A DNA stretch of 64,000 nucleotides from the NCBI RefSeq assembly GCF_025860405.1, contig NZ_CP063785.1:1798001-1862000 (forward strand), given 5' to 3'. Below are positions 56,360 through 64,000 of this stretch, one piece after another (position 1 is the stretch's first letter; each line of letters starts with the position of its first letter). Made by a program: the position numbers and the translations under genes. A model generated the notes under the pieces. It did not search any database, was not told where the DNA came from, and saw only the letters and a list, made by a program, of their open reading frames with translations. This DNA comes from Tolypothrix sp. PCC 7712 (GTDB lineage: Bacteria > Cyanobacteriota > Cyanobacteriia > Cyanobacteriales > Nostocaceae).

Positions 56360-57398
56360 GAGGTAATACCTCCTCAGGGAATACAAATTGTTCGTGGGGC
56401 TGATCTTGAGGAGCCATCCAAGCGCGGATACCCTCGTTCAGCAAAATGTTTTTGGTATAGAATGTTTCAAATTCTGGGTCTTCAGCCGCCCGCAATTCCT
56501 GTGATACGAAGTCGTAAGCCCGCAGGTTGAGAGCGATACCGACGATGCCCACTGCTGCCATCCACAGACCTGTGACTGGCACAAACAGCATGAAGAAGTG
56601 TAACCAGCGTTTGTTGGAGAAGGCAATCCCGAAAATCTGTGACCAGAAACGGTTTGCAGTCACCATTGAGTAGGTTTCTTCTGATTGGGTGGGGTTGAAG
56701 GCGCGGAAGGTGTTCGCAGCTTCACCATCTTCAAACAGGGTATTTTCGACTGTCGCTCCGTGAATCGCACACAGCAATGCTCCACCCAACACACCTGCTA
56801 CTCCCATCATGTGGAAGGGGTTGAGGGTGAAGTTATGGAATCCTTGTACAAACAGGATGAAGCGGAAAATTCCTGCTACTCCAAAGCTGGGTGCAAAGAA
56901 CCAGCTTGATTGTCCCAAGGGGTACATCAAGAACACGCTGACAAACACTGCAATCGGTGCAGAGAATGCCAAGGCGTTATAGGGGCGGATTCCTACTAGA
57001 CGGGCAATTTCAAACTGCCGTAACATGAAGCCAATTAAGCCAAAGGCTCCGTGTAGCGCCACGAATGTCCATAACCCCCCGAGTTGACACCAACGGGTGA
57101 AGTCTCCTTGTGCTTCTGGCCCCCACAGCAGTAACAGGGAATGTCCCAAACTATCGGCTGGGGTGGATACAGCTACTGTGATAAAGTTACAGCCTTCTAA
57201 ATAAGAAGATGCTAAACCGTGGGTGTACCATGACGTGACAAAGGTTGTGCCTGTGAGCCAACCGCCTAATGCTAGGAAAGCGCAGGGGAATAACAATATC
57301 CCTGACCAACCTACGAATACAAAGCGATCGCGCTTCAACCAGTCGTCTAGAACGTCAAACCACCCTCTACTGGGGGCGCGCCCAACTGCGATGGTCAT
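56343..57398 (-). CDS. psbD: Photosystem II D2 protein
   Basis: D2 is a reaction-centre core subunit that binds pheophytin, P680 chlorophyll and the QA quinone. This 351-residue copy has the standard start [20 protein letters not shown], five transmembrane helices and the conserved QA/iron ligands in [14 protein letters not shown] and in [19 protein letters not shown]. The end, [10 protein letters not shown], is typical. It is first in the psbD-psbC operon. Some Nostocales have an additional psbD elsewhere; the presence of psbC here marks this as the operon copy. The promoter lies in the 625-base spacer towards ycf4. Confidence 0.98.
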   Translation of the reverse strand: MTIAVGRAPSRGWFDVLDDWLKRDRFVFVGWSGILLFPCAFLALGGWLTGTTFVTSWYTHGLASSYLEGCNFITVAVSTPADSLGHSLLLLWGPEAQGDFTRWCQLGGLWTFVALHGAFGLIGFMLRQFEIARLVGIRPYNALAFSAPIAVFVSVFLMYPLGQSSWFFAPSFGVAGIFRFILFVQGFHNFTLNPFHMMGVAGVLGGALLCAIHGATVENTLFEDGEAANTFRAFNPTQSEETYSMVTANRFWSQIFGIAFSNKRWLHFFMLFVPVTGLWMAAVGIVGIALNLRAYDFVSQELRAAEDPEFETFYTKNILLNEGIRAWMAPQDQPHEQFVFPEEVLPRGNAL

Positions 57399-58023
57399 TG
57401 AACTAAAATCCTCTTTTTTACTAAAATTGCAACGTTTCTAAAGCAGTGCTGTAGGTGATTTTCCCTATTTAAAGCAACTACCGCGAGGAATTAACGTTTT
57501 TTTGACAAATTCTCGTAACTTGAAAGCTACTGAGATTCTGAGAAGTTACCGCCTAGTTCAGTCAGCGTTTCTCAGAGTTATGCCATTACCCGTACCATTG
57601 GCTAGTGTTCTAGTTGGTGGTAACTTAATGATTCTTAACTTATCACATCGGTTCGGGTTTGTGACCGATCCACGCAAGTGAATCAGGTGATTTAACACGA
57701 AGCTATATAAATATTATGAATATCAGAAATTTAACAATCTGACACAACTTTTCTCAGAAATCTACACAATTGGAAATGGGGAGTGGGGATTGGGGAACTC
57801 GGGGCCCCCTCTGGGGATAAGGGGTAATGGGGACTGGTGATTGGGGAGAAGAGGACAAGGGGAAATCATCAAACTGCGAAAAACTACAATACCGAACCCT
57901 ACAGCAATTACCCCATTACCCATTCCCAATTTCCAATTACCCATTCCCTAAAATCAACTTGCAAGACATACTCCTCAAATGGCAGACTTTTAAAGAGAAT
58001 ATGTCACAGGCCAAGGTAGTTCC
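57399..58023. other. Divergent spacer between psbD and ycf4
   Basis: No gene is seen. The psbD leader and promoter should lie in 57400-57700. From about 57775 to 57960 there is a GGGGATTGGGGA-type purine repeat followed by a complementary CCATTACCCATTCCC-type pyrimidine repeat, able to form a long imperfect hairpin in front of ycf4. Confidence 0.55.
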
Positions 58024-58617
58024 ATGACGGCATCAACAATTAACAAAGGCAATTCGCCTAATGGCGATCGCTCGGCTACAAGTGTCCTGAAGCAAAACGT
58101 TCTCGGTTCTCGTCGGTTTAGCAACTACTGGTGGGCAACTATCGTTACCTTAGGAGCTACAGGCTTTGTATTAGCTGGAATATCCAGCTATCTAAAAGTT
58201 AATTTACTCATAGTTACCGATCCAACACAACTAGTTTTTGTGCCCCAAGGTTTAGTTATGGGGTTATACGGCGCTGCTGGTCTGCTTTTAGCCTTATACC
58301 TGTGGTTAGTAATTCTATGGGATGTAGGCGGTGGATATAACGAATTTAACCAGGAAACAGGCAAGATTAAAATTTTTCGCAATGGATTTCCTGGCAAAAA
58401 CCGTCGTATTGAGCTTGAAAGCCCCTTACAAGACGCTCAATCTGTGCAAATATCCATCAAAGAAGGTTTGAATCCTCGTCGCGTCCTCTATCTACGTGTG
58501 AAAGGTCGCAGAGACATTCCTTTAACTAGAGTCGGTCAACCTTTATCTCTCACAGAGCTAGAAACTCAAGGCGCAGAGTTAGCCCGTTTCTTGGGTGTAC
58601 CTCTAGAAGGTTTGTAA
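58024..58617 (+). CDS. ycf4: Photosystem I assembly protein Ycf4
   Basis: This 197-residue thylakoid membrane protein assists assembly of photosystem I. The first 35 residues are soluble. Two transmembrane helices follow (WWATIVTLGATGFVLAGISS and VMGLYGAAGLLLALYLWLVI), joined by a short loop with FVPQGLVMG. The soluble C-terminal domain includes DVGGGYNEFN and RNGFPGKNRRIEL, conserved in the family. The start ATG at 58024 lies close to an upstream frame within repeat DNA. Its position opposite psbD/psbC groups photosystem genes of both kinds. Confidence 0.96.
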   Translation: MTASTINKGNSPNGDRSATSVLKQNVLGSRRFSNYWWATIVTLGATGFVLAGISSYLKVNLLIVTDPTQLVFVPQGLVMGLYGAAGLLLALYLWLVILWDVGGGYNEFNQETGKIKIFRNGFPGKNRRIELESPLQDAQSVQISIKEGLNPRRVLYLRVKGRRDIPLTRVGQPLSLTELETQGAELARFLGVPLEGL

Positions 58618-58990
58618 AGAATGTTGACAACGGTCAAGGGTCAAGGGTCAAAAGTCAAAAGTCAAATATTCCAGATATATTCCTTGTTCCCTTGTTCTCC
58701 TGACTGGAAGTGCTGAGTCACCGAAGTTCAGATCGGCGGAAGCCGCCGCTCCGACTTCTCTCTGAGTTCTGAGTAAAAATCTCCGCCTCGACTTTCATGT
58801 AAGACTGGTGAAATTTTTTATTGGGAGTGCTTACTCTGTCAACTCTCAAGCAGAAAAAACTGGGAAACTGAGTAGATAGCTCTCGATAAAATGTAAAAAA
58901 TTGTAAATAAGAAATTTTGGATGAGTATTAAATCCCCACTCTAAAAGCTTGGGAAACGATAATATACTCTGGTTGAGTCAGTAATTAGTC
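58618..58990. other. Spacer behind ycf4
   Basis: No gene is seen. GGTCAAGGGTCAAAAGTC tandem heptamers occur at about 58631-58668. A strong hairpin CGGCGG-AAG-CCGCCG lies at 58734-58748 without a U-run. The cyclophilin promoter is expected near 58930-58975. Confidence 0.55.
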
Positions 58991-59776
58991 ATGCGGTTAA
59001 AATTTCCACAATTTTTGGTTGCTCTTTTGATTGTTGGGACGTTGATTTTGGGTGGATGTTCAACACAGCAAAATGCTTCTAATGCTTCTTCTACCTCAGC
59101 AGCTACCTCAACAGCAACTGAGACAAGCAGCAAGACAAGCACTGAAGCAACGTCTGTATCACAAACTACTAGCGAGAGTATTCCTGGAATGAATGATTTA
59201 CCACGGCTCGAAGGTAAGGCTACTGTGGTGATGACGGTGAACGGCGCACCAATTACTATCGAAGTAGATGGCACTAATGCCCCAATTACAGCGGGTAACT
59301 TCGTAGATTTAGTGCAAAAGGGCGTGTATGATGGTTCAGTTTTCCATCGAGTGGTACGCGATCCCCAACCATTTGTCGTTCAAGGGGGCGATCCACAAAG
59401 TAAAGATCCAAGCGTTCCAGCAAATAGGCTAGGGACAGGTGGCTATATTGACCCCAAAACTAAGAATGAGCGCTATATACCCTTAGAAATTAAGCCCAAG
59501 GGTGCAGCAGAACCAATTTACGGTAAGACTATTACTCAGCCTCCTGCCTTGAATCATAAACAAGGTGCAGTGGCAATGGCCCGATCGCAGCAACCAAACT
59601 CTGCATCTTCCCAGTTTTACTTTGCCTTAGCAGATCTAGGCTTTTTAGATGGAAACTATGCTGTGTTTGGCAATGTAACCAGCGGCTTTGAGGTAGTAAA
59701 TAAAATAAAGCAAGGCGATCGCATCGAATCTGCTAAAGTCACCCAAGGCGCAGAAAACTTAAAAACTCCTGGTTAA
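58991..59776 (+). CDS. Cyclophilin-type peptidyl-prolyl isomerase, lipoprotein
   Basis: This 261-residue protein has a lipoprotein signal ([12 protein letters not shown], lipid-attached Cys near residue 18). A Ser/Thr-rich linker follows to about residue 55. The cyclophilin domain has [45 protein letters not shown] and [17 protein letters not shown]. The catalytic Arg in FHRV and the FF-type [11 protein letters not shown] strand are kept. It should catalyse proline isomerisation outside the plasma membrane or in the thylakoid lumen. It is followed by the ketoacyl synthase gene on the same strand. Confidence 0.93.
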   Translation: MRLKFPQFLVALLIVGTLILGGCSTQQNASNASSTSAATSTATETSSKTSTEATSVSQTTSESIPGMNDLPRLEGKATVVMTVNGAPITIEVDGTNAPITAGNFVDLVQKGVYDGSVFHRVVRDPQPFVVQGGDPQSKDPSVPANRLGTGGYIDPKTKNERYIPLEIKPKGAAEPIYGKTITQPPALNHKQGAVAMARSQQPNSASSQFYFALADLGFLDGNYAVFGNVTSGFEVVNKIKQGDRIESAKVTQGAENLKTPG

Positions 59777-59795
59777 GATTGCAAAATTGGGTAAT

Positions 59796-59821
59796 GGGTA
59801 ATAGTTTTTCCTATTACCCAT
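59796..59821. repeat. Perfect stem-loop at the start of the ketoacyl synthase gene
   Basis: TGGGTAATAG and CTATTACCCA form a perfect 10-bp stem around TTTTTC. The annotated ATG at 59820 overlaps its right arm, so the structure could mask translation initiation. Confidence 0.65.
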
Positions 59822-61010
59822 GACAAATTTCAAATCCCAAATCCCAAGTCCCAAATTGGTTAAGGTTGTTGTCACTGGTATTGGTCTAGTTTCTGCTTTA
59901 GGAGACAGCTTAGAGGCTAGTTGGCAGAATTTAATTGCAGGTAAATCTGGAATTAAATTACATCAACCTTTCCCAGAAATAGAAGCATTTCCTCTAGGGT
60001 TGATTGCTGAACAACCAGCACCATTAGAAAAGCTGACGCAGTCGGTTGTGGCTGCGGCTTTAAAAGATGCTGGGTTATCATCTCCTTTACCTGATTGTGC
60101 TGTCGTGATTGGTTCAAGTCGTGCTTATCAAGCGGCTTGGGAAAGACTGGCGCAGCAAATGTACGCAAGCGATCGCCTTTCATCTCCCTTACACACAAGG
60201 GAGATGGAAAATTGGTTAAATAGTTTACCGCACATGAATGCGATCGCCGCAGCTAGACAAATTGGTGCAACTGGGAGTGTTTTAGCACCAATGACTGCTT
60301 GTGCTACAGGAATCTGGGCGATCGCCCAAGCTACTATGCTATTGCAAACAGGACAATATCAAAGAGCGATCGCTGGAGCCGTGGAAGCACCGATTACACC
60401 TCTAACTTTGGCTGGGTTTCAGCAAATGGGCGCTTTAGCAAAAACTGGCGCTTATCCTTTTGATTTGCAACGTGAAGGCTTTGTTTTAGGAGAAGGCGCA
60501 GCGGTATTTGTGCTGGAATCAGCAGCATTAGCCAAGCAGCGACAAGCCAAAATTTATGGGGAAATCCTAGGTTTTAGCTTACTGAACGATGCATATCATG
60601 GTAATGCTCCAGAACCAGAAGCTAAAAGCGCGATCGCATCCATCAAGCAATGCTTAGAGCGTAGTTATCTCACACCAGCAGATATTGATTATATTCACGC
60701 TCATGGCACAGCAACACAGCTAAACGATCGCATGGAGAGCATCGCGATCGAGCGGGTGTTTCCCCAAAAAGTTGCGATGAGTTCAACTAAAGGAAGCACA
60801 GGCCACACTCTCGGCGCTTCTGGAGCCTTAGGTGTAGCTTTTTCACTCCTAGCTTTGCAAAACCAAATTTTGCCCCCTTGTGTCGGATTGCAGCAGCCAG
60901 AATTTAATTTAAATCTCGTAAAAACCGCTCGTCACCATCACATTCAGTCTGCCCTTTGTTTCAGTTTTGGCTTTGGCGGTCAAAATGCAGTAGTAGCTTT
61001 AGGGAAATAA
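59820..61010 (+). CDS. Beta-ketoacyl-ACP synthase (FabF-like)
   Basis: This 396-residue condensing enzyme has the catalytic triad Cys161 in MTACATG, His295 in IHAHGTATQ and His329 in GSTGHTLGASG. It elongates acyl-ACP in fatty acid synthesis or a related pathway. It is a shorter, divergent FabF and probably a paralogue of the housekeeping one. The first 12 residues (MTNFKSQIPSPK) are encoded by a CAAATCCC tandem repeat, so the N-terminal extension may be recent or the true start may be the TTG just before VKVVVTGIG. No ACP or other polyketide genes lie nearby. Confidence 0.92.
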   Translation: MTNFKSQIPSPKLVKVVVTGIGLVSALGDSLEASWQNLIAGKSGIKLHQPFPEIEAFPLGLIAEQPAPLEKLTQSVVAAALKDAGLSSPLPDCAVVIGSSRAYQAAWERLAQQMYASDRLSSPLHTREMENWLNSLPHMNAIAAARQIGATGSVLAPMTACATGIWAIAQATMLLQTGQYQRAIAGAVEAPITPLTLAGFQQMGALAKTGAYPFDLQREGFVLGEGAAVFVLESAALAKQRQAKIYGEILGFSLLNDAYHGNAPEPEAKSAIASIKQCLERSYLTPADIDYIHAHGTATQLNDRMESIAIERVFPQKVAMSSTKGSTGHTLGASGALGVAFSLLALQNQILPPCVGLQQPEFNLNLVKTARHHHIQSALCFSFGFGGQNAVVALGK

Positions 61011-61448
61011 CTAAAAATTGGAGAGACGCGATTAATTGTGTCTGTAGTCAACAATCAAAAACTACTTACTCCGTTATTTCTCAATTACCTATTATCCATT
61101 ACTTATATTATTTAATACCTGTAGTAATGTAGAGTGTAGTACTTTCTTCCGAAAATAAATTACTTTTAGTCAACTGCTCAATTACCTCCTATCAAAGGTT
61201 ATTGAAGACTATATGAGGTAATGTTAAATTCTGCGTAGCTACCCCACCGAACGGGAACAATACTTCTGTGTTTTCGACTGTTGTCACAGTATAAAACCTA
61301 TCACTAGGTCATACTATATTTTCACTTCCCAATGATGCAGTACTTGTAGAGTCTATTGATTACCCCTGTTGATTGCTGCCACAGTTTTGGTTTATCAACA
61401 ACTAGGGGACTTTTATATTTACATAAATAGTTGAGAGGAAATTTAGGC
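61011..61448. other. Spacer before the DUF928 gene
   Basis: No gene is seen. It begins with a copy of the dispersed GACGCGATTAAT palindrome at 61021-61044. The ribosome binding site GAGAGG at 61433-61438 precedes the next ATG. Confidence 0.5.
61021..61044. repeat. Palindromic dispersed repeat, copy 3 (degenerate)
   Basis: GAGAGACGCGATTAATTGTG followed by TCTG. The right arm has two changes (TTGTGTC instead of TCGCGTC) relative to the perfect copies. Confidence 0.7.
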
Positions 61449-62249
61449 ATGAATTGGATCAAGCGGCCTCTACTTTTCGTAACCTGTTCCGTACCTTTTC
61501 TTTTGGAACTGGCTACTATTCCTAATTTAACCGCACAGGCACAAGCCCAAGTTAACCCAACTTTGCTAAGTCAGCAGCAAAAACAACCTTGGTTAATCAG
61601 TCAAGGTTTTAAATCACCTAAGCGGGGATTACCACCAGCTAGTGCGGGTGGTGCAACTCGGGGCCGATATTGTGTACAAAAAAATCAATCATTAACGCCC
61701 TTAATGCCAAAAGAGAATTTAGGGTTAACTTTTGCAGAACGTCCAACTTTTTTCTGGCATGTACCTGCATCTTCTGTCAAAACAGCCCAGTTTGTGATTT
61801 TAGCTGAGGCAAATCAGGATAATACTGATGATGATGATGTAGTATATGAAACTACTTTAAATGTACCGACTAAACCCGGCATTATGAAATTTACCCTACC
61901 TGCGAGTGCTACTCCTTTAAAAGTCGGTAAACGCTATCACTGGTATTTGACATTAGTTTGTGATGAGCAAAATCCTATCAGAAATCCGAATGTAGAAGGA
62001 TGGGTTGAACGCGCACAACCCGAACCCACCCTGACGAAAGCTCTACAACAAGCAGATGCGCGTAAACGTCCAATACTTTATGCAGAAGCTGGTATTTGGC
62101 ATGAAGCACTAAGCAGCTATGTTGATTTACGTTGTAGTGAACCGAACAATTTAAAGGTCAAATCTGATTGGGGGGTATTCTTACAATCAGTGGGTTTAAA
62201 TGCATTTGCAGCAGACCCAATCATTGATTGTTGTACAAATAACAAATAG
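61449..62249 (+). CDS. DUF928-domain exported protein
   Basis: This protein of 266 residues has a signal peptide (PLLFVTCSVPFLLELATIP) ending near ANQAQ-like residues AQAQAQ. It carries the cyanobacterial DUF928 domain, with LTFAERPTFFWHVPASSVK, FTLPASATPLKVGKRYHWYL and VEGWVERAQPEPTLTKALQQ. It is probably periplasmic or secreted and has a beta-rich domain followed by helices. Three cysteines may form disulfides. Function is unknown; DUF928 genes often sit near CHAT/TPR or kinase genes in filamentous cyanobacteria. ATG 61449 with GAGAGG upstream is preferred over TTG 61431. Confidence 0.87.
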   Translation: MNWIKRPLLFVTCSVPFLLELATIPNLTAQAQAQVNPTLLSQQQKQPWLISQGFKSPKRGLPPASAGGATRGRYCVQKNQSLTPLMPKENLGLTFAERPTFFWHVPASSVKTAQFVILAEANQDNTDDDDVVYETTLNVPTKPGIMKFTLPASATPLKVGKRYHWYLTLVCDEQNPIRNPNVEGWVERAQPEPTLTKALQQADARKRPILYAEAGIWHEALSSYVDLRCSEPNNLKVKSDWGVFLQSVGLNAFAADPIIDCCTNNK

Positions 62250-62417
62250 TTTTTGACAAAAACCTAACTGATTGTTGTTGTAGAGGCTGCTATCACTGCT
62301 ATTCAGGGTGATGCCATGATTGTTTGCGATCGCTAATTTCCAACATTAGCATCAAAATTCGCCAGCGCTTTGGAAAGTCAACCTGACCTCGGCGACTGGC
62401 ATTAGTTTGAATGTGTC

Positions 62418-63467
62418 TTAGATTTCTAAGGCTGTACTCAGCAACTCACGATGCATTAATGCCCGATCTACTAAAGACTGAATTTGCTCTGAGGATAATG
62501 GATTGCCATGAGCATAATGCTCTATCCAAACTTTACTAATAATATTGGGATCGTCCGGTAAATTCGCTAAATCCCATCCAGGCATAGATAAATCTTCCAT
62601 CAGACGATTGACCTTCGGGTCGTAACTCAAAGCAAAACAGCGACAACCTTCAGCCGCAGCCATAATTAAACTGTGTAGGCGCATCCCGATTGTCATCTCT
62701 ACATGGCGATACACACCTTTTAAAAGTTGTGGATCTTCTAAACACATAATCTGGCTAACATCTTTGAGGTGTGGTTGAATTACCTCAGCAATATTTAAAT
62801 CTTCACTTTTTTGAAAAGGCAGTAACAAAATAAAAGTTTGTGTAGCTTTTTGAAACTCAACCAACGCCTGCGTTAAATTTGCCAAGCGAGTTTCGGTCAG
62901 TTGTGGATGCGATCGCAAAGTTACAGCAACTCTGTGAGCAGGTAAATCCGTAAGTCCAGGTACTGGTTTAGCTTCCAAAGCCCAAACTGGATCGGGAGCC
63001 AGGATACAAGGAATTTGCCACTCAGATAACAAAGCTGCGCTGGCGCGATCGCGTACACTCACTTTCGTACAAGCAGCAAAAGTTTTTCTTGCTAACCAAC
63101 GAGTTTGGGGACGTTTCAGAGGCCCAATTCCCTGACCCCAAGCAACGGTTTTTAAGCCCATCATCTGAGCTAATGCCATCAATCCCCCATAATAAACAGG
63201 GCTAATGGTGCTGGTAACATCTTGGATTAGACTCCCACCACCCCAAATAAACGCATCACAAGAACGCAAAGCTTGCAGTACAGGTAAAAAAGCCATGCGA
63301 TCGTAGCTCTCCACACCATAGCGATCGCGGGTTTCTTCAGGATTACCAGAAAGCACCACAGGCGTGACATGAGGCGGTAGCATCTGCAACAGCGTTGCTA
63401 ATAAAGCTTCGTCACCACCATTCCCTTTTCCGTAATACCCAGATAATAAAGCCCGCATCGGTTTCAT
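62418..63467 (-). CDS. csaB: Polysaccharide pyruvyl transferase CsaB
   Basis: This 349-residue enzyme transfers pyruvate from PEP to a cell-wall or exopolysaccharide sugar. In Gram-positive bacteria CsaB modifies the secondary cell-wall polymer that binds SLH-domain proteins. Cyanobacterial homologues likely modify the peptidoglycan-linked polymer that anchors outer-membrane SLH porins. Family segments include LLSGYYGKGNGGDEALL, FIWGGGSLIQDVTS, AWGQGIGPL and VEMTIGMRLHSLIMAA. Residues of the GG.G..GDE motif are intact. The start MKPMRAL offers an alternative Met three codons later. Confidence 0.93.
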   Translation of the reverse strand: MKPMRALLSGYYGKGNGGDEALLATLLQMLPPHVTPVVLSGNPEETRDRYGVESYDRMAFLPVLQALRSCDAFIWGGGSLIQDVTSTISPVYYGGLMALAQMMGLKTVAWGQGIGPLKRPQTRWLARKTFAACTKVSVRDRASAALLSEWQIPCILAPDPVWALEAKPVPGLTDLPAHRVAVTLRSHPQLTETRLANLTQALVEFQKATQTFILLLPFQKSEDLNIAEVIQPHLKDVSQIMCLEDPQLLKGVYRHVEMTIGMRLHSLIMAAAEGCRCFALSYDPKVNRLMEDLSMPGWDLANLPDDPNIISKVWIEHYAHGNPLSSEQIQSLVDRALMHRELLSTALEI

Positions 63468-63668
63468 TTGAGATTTTTGATTTGAGATTTTAGCTGATCA
63501 AGTTTAATTGACCTTGATTATCTGCTACTTACCCAGATGTTAGGTGAAATGGCTGGCATACTTCGCGAAAAATCAGATTTTTCTTGTGGGAAGATGGGGG
63601 ATGGGGCGATTGGGGACTGGGGGCTGGGAAAACAAGGAAGAAATACATTCTTGTGACCCTTGACTCTT

Positions 63669-63696
63669 GTACAGACGCGATTAATCGCGTCTCTCC
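63669..63696. repeat. Palindromic dispersed repeat, copy 4
   Basis: GTACAGACGCGATTAATCGC followed by GTCTCTCC. The core GACGCGATTAATCGCGTC is perfect. Confidence 0.82.
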
Positions 63697-63734
63697 AAAT
63701 CTCGAACCCCACCCATTGACTTTTTAGCAACTTT

Positions 63735-64000
63735 ATGCATGTGCTTTCAATTCCCACCTGGATTATTCATGTTTCTAGCGTCATTGAGTGGATTGCCGCT
63801 ATTTGGTTAATCTGGACTTACGGCGAACTCACTGGTAACCGGACTTGGTGGGGATTGTCCTTCGCCATGTTACCCGCATTAGTTAGTGCTATGTGTGCTT
63901 GTACCTGGCACTATTTTGATAATCCCCAATCTTTGGAATGGCTGGTAACACTTCAAGCTACCATGACCTTAGTTGGTAATTTTACCCTTTGGGCAGCTGC
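63735..64000 (+). CDS. Ycf49-like (DUF2499) membrane protein, 5' part
   Basis: The first 88 residues of a gene cut by the window edge. The start MHVLSIPTWIIHVSSVIEWI and the stretch MLPALVSAMCACTWHYFDN are typical of the DUF2499/Ycf49-like family found in cyanobacteria and plastids. Three hydrophobic helices are visible so far. The function is not established. It is divergent from csaB, with a palindromic repeat and a GGGGACTGGGGG tandem repeat in the spacer. Confidence 0.88.
   Translation, partial: MHVLSIPTWIIHVSSVIEWIAAIWLIWTYGELTGNRTWWGLSFAMLPALVSAMCACTWHYFDNPQSLEWLVTLQATMTLVGNFTLWAA

Overview
The window is chromosomal DNA of a filamentous, heterocyst-forming cyanobacterium of the Nostocales. 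The evidence is the psbD/psbC pair, ycf4, ndhD/ndhF, an RbcR regulator, frequent GCGATCGC (HIP1) octamers, many short tandemly repeated repeats between genes, and above all hetF preceded by a tandem array of the heterocyst-specific small RNA NsiR1. The genus cannot be fixed from what is here.

Layout. 1-8.9 kb holds housekeeping genes: a phosphohexomutase, rdgB, glnB (PII), thiD, a membrane-anchored subtilisin-like protease, a small thioredoxin-like protein and several uncharacterised small proteins. 9.3-11.2 kb is the NsiR1 array: 14 intact copies on the minus strand plus one decayed copy, each with a TCCGGA -35 element and its own terminator. The array faces hetF (11.5-14.0 kb), so every copy is antisense to any long hetF leader. 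14.1-25 kb holds a glycerophosphodiesterase, a TetR regulator behind a 42-codon remnant of an alpha/beta hydrolase, HAD and NDH-2 enzymes, a histidine kinase, a response regulator, ChaB, a PLD/EF-hand/HhH lipoprotein and an aromatic amino-acid permease. At 24.9-28.4 kb a hybrid histidine kinase is split by a complete 1,197-bp insertion sequence just before its phospho-acceptor histidine.

28.8-42.5 kb carries a dihydroorotase-like gene with a changed metal ligand, lepB, a Ser/Thr kinase fused to an FGE-sulfatase domain, Uma2, an orphan adenine methyltransferase next to a decayed ORF, ndhD and ndhF, a thioredoxin and an NnrU protein. 42.7-51.1 kb carries rbcR, a zinc-ribbon Ser/Thr kinase, two tandem PstS-like phosphate-binding proteins (the first behind a clear Pho box), a Crp-family regulator resembling DevH, a stand-alone DALR-domain protein and a Cof-type HAD hydrolase. 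51.9-64 kb carries polA, the overlapping psbD-psbC operon, ycf4, a cyclophilin lipoprotein, a ketoacyl synthase, a DUF928 protein, csaB and the start of a Ycf49-like gene.

The functional themes are heterocyst control (NsiR1, hetF, a DevH-like regulator), nitrogen and phosphate sensing (PII, Pho box with PstS-like proteins) and photosynthetic electron transport. The DNA is rich in small repeats. These include a 126-bp MITE-like element with a perfect 10-bp target duplication, palindromic elements that have inserted in frame into a transposase and into the dihydroorotase-like gene, and a dispersed palindrome centred on GACGCGATTAATCGCGTC. All calls come from reading the sequence; no database search or folding was run.
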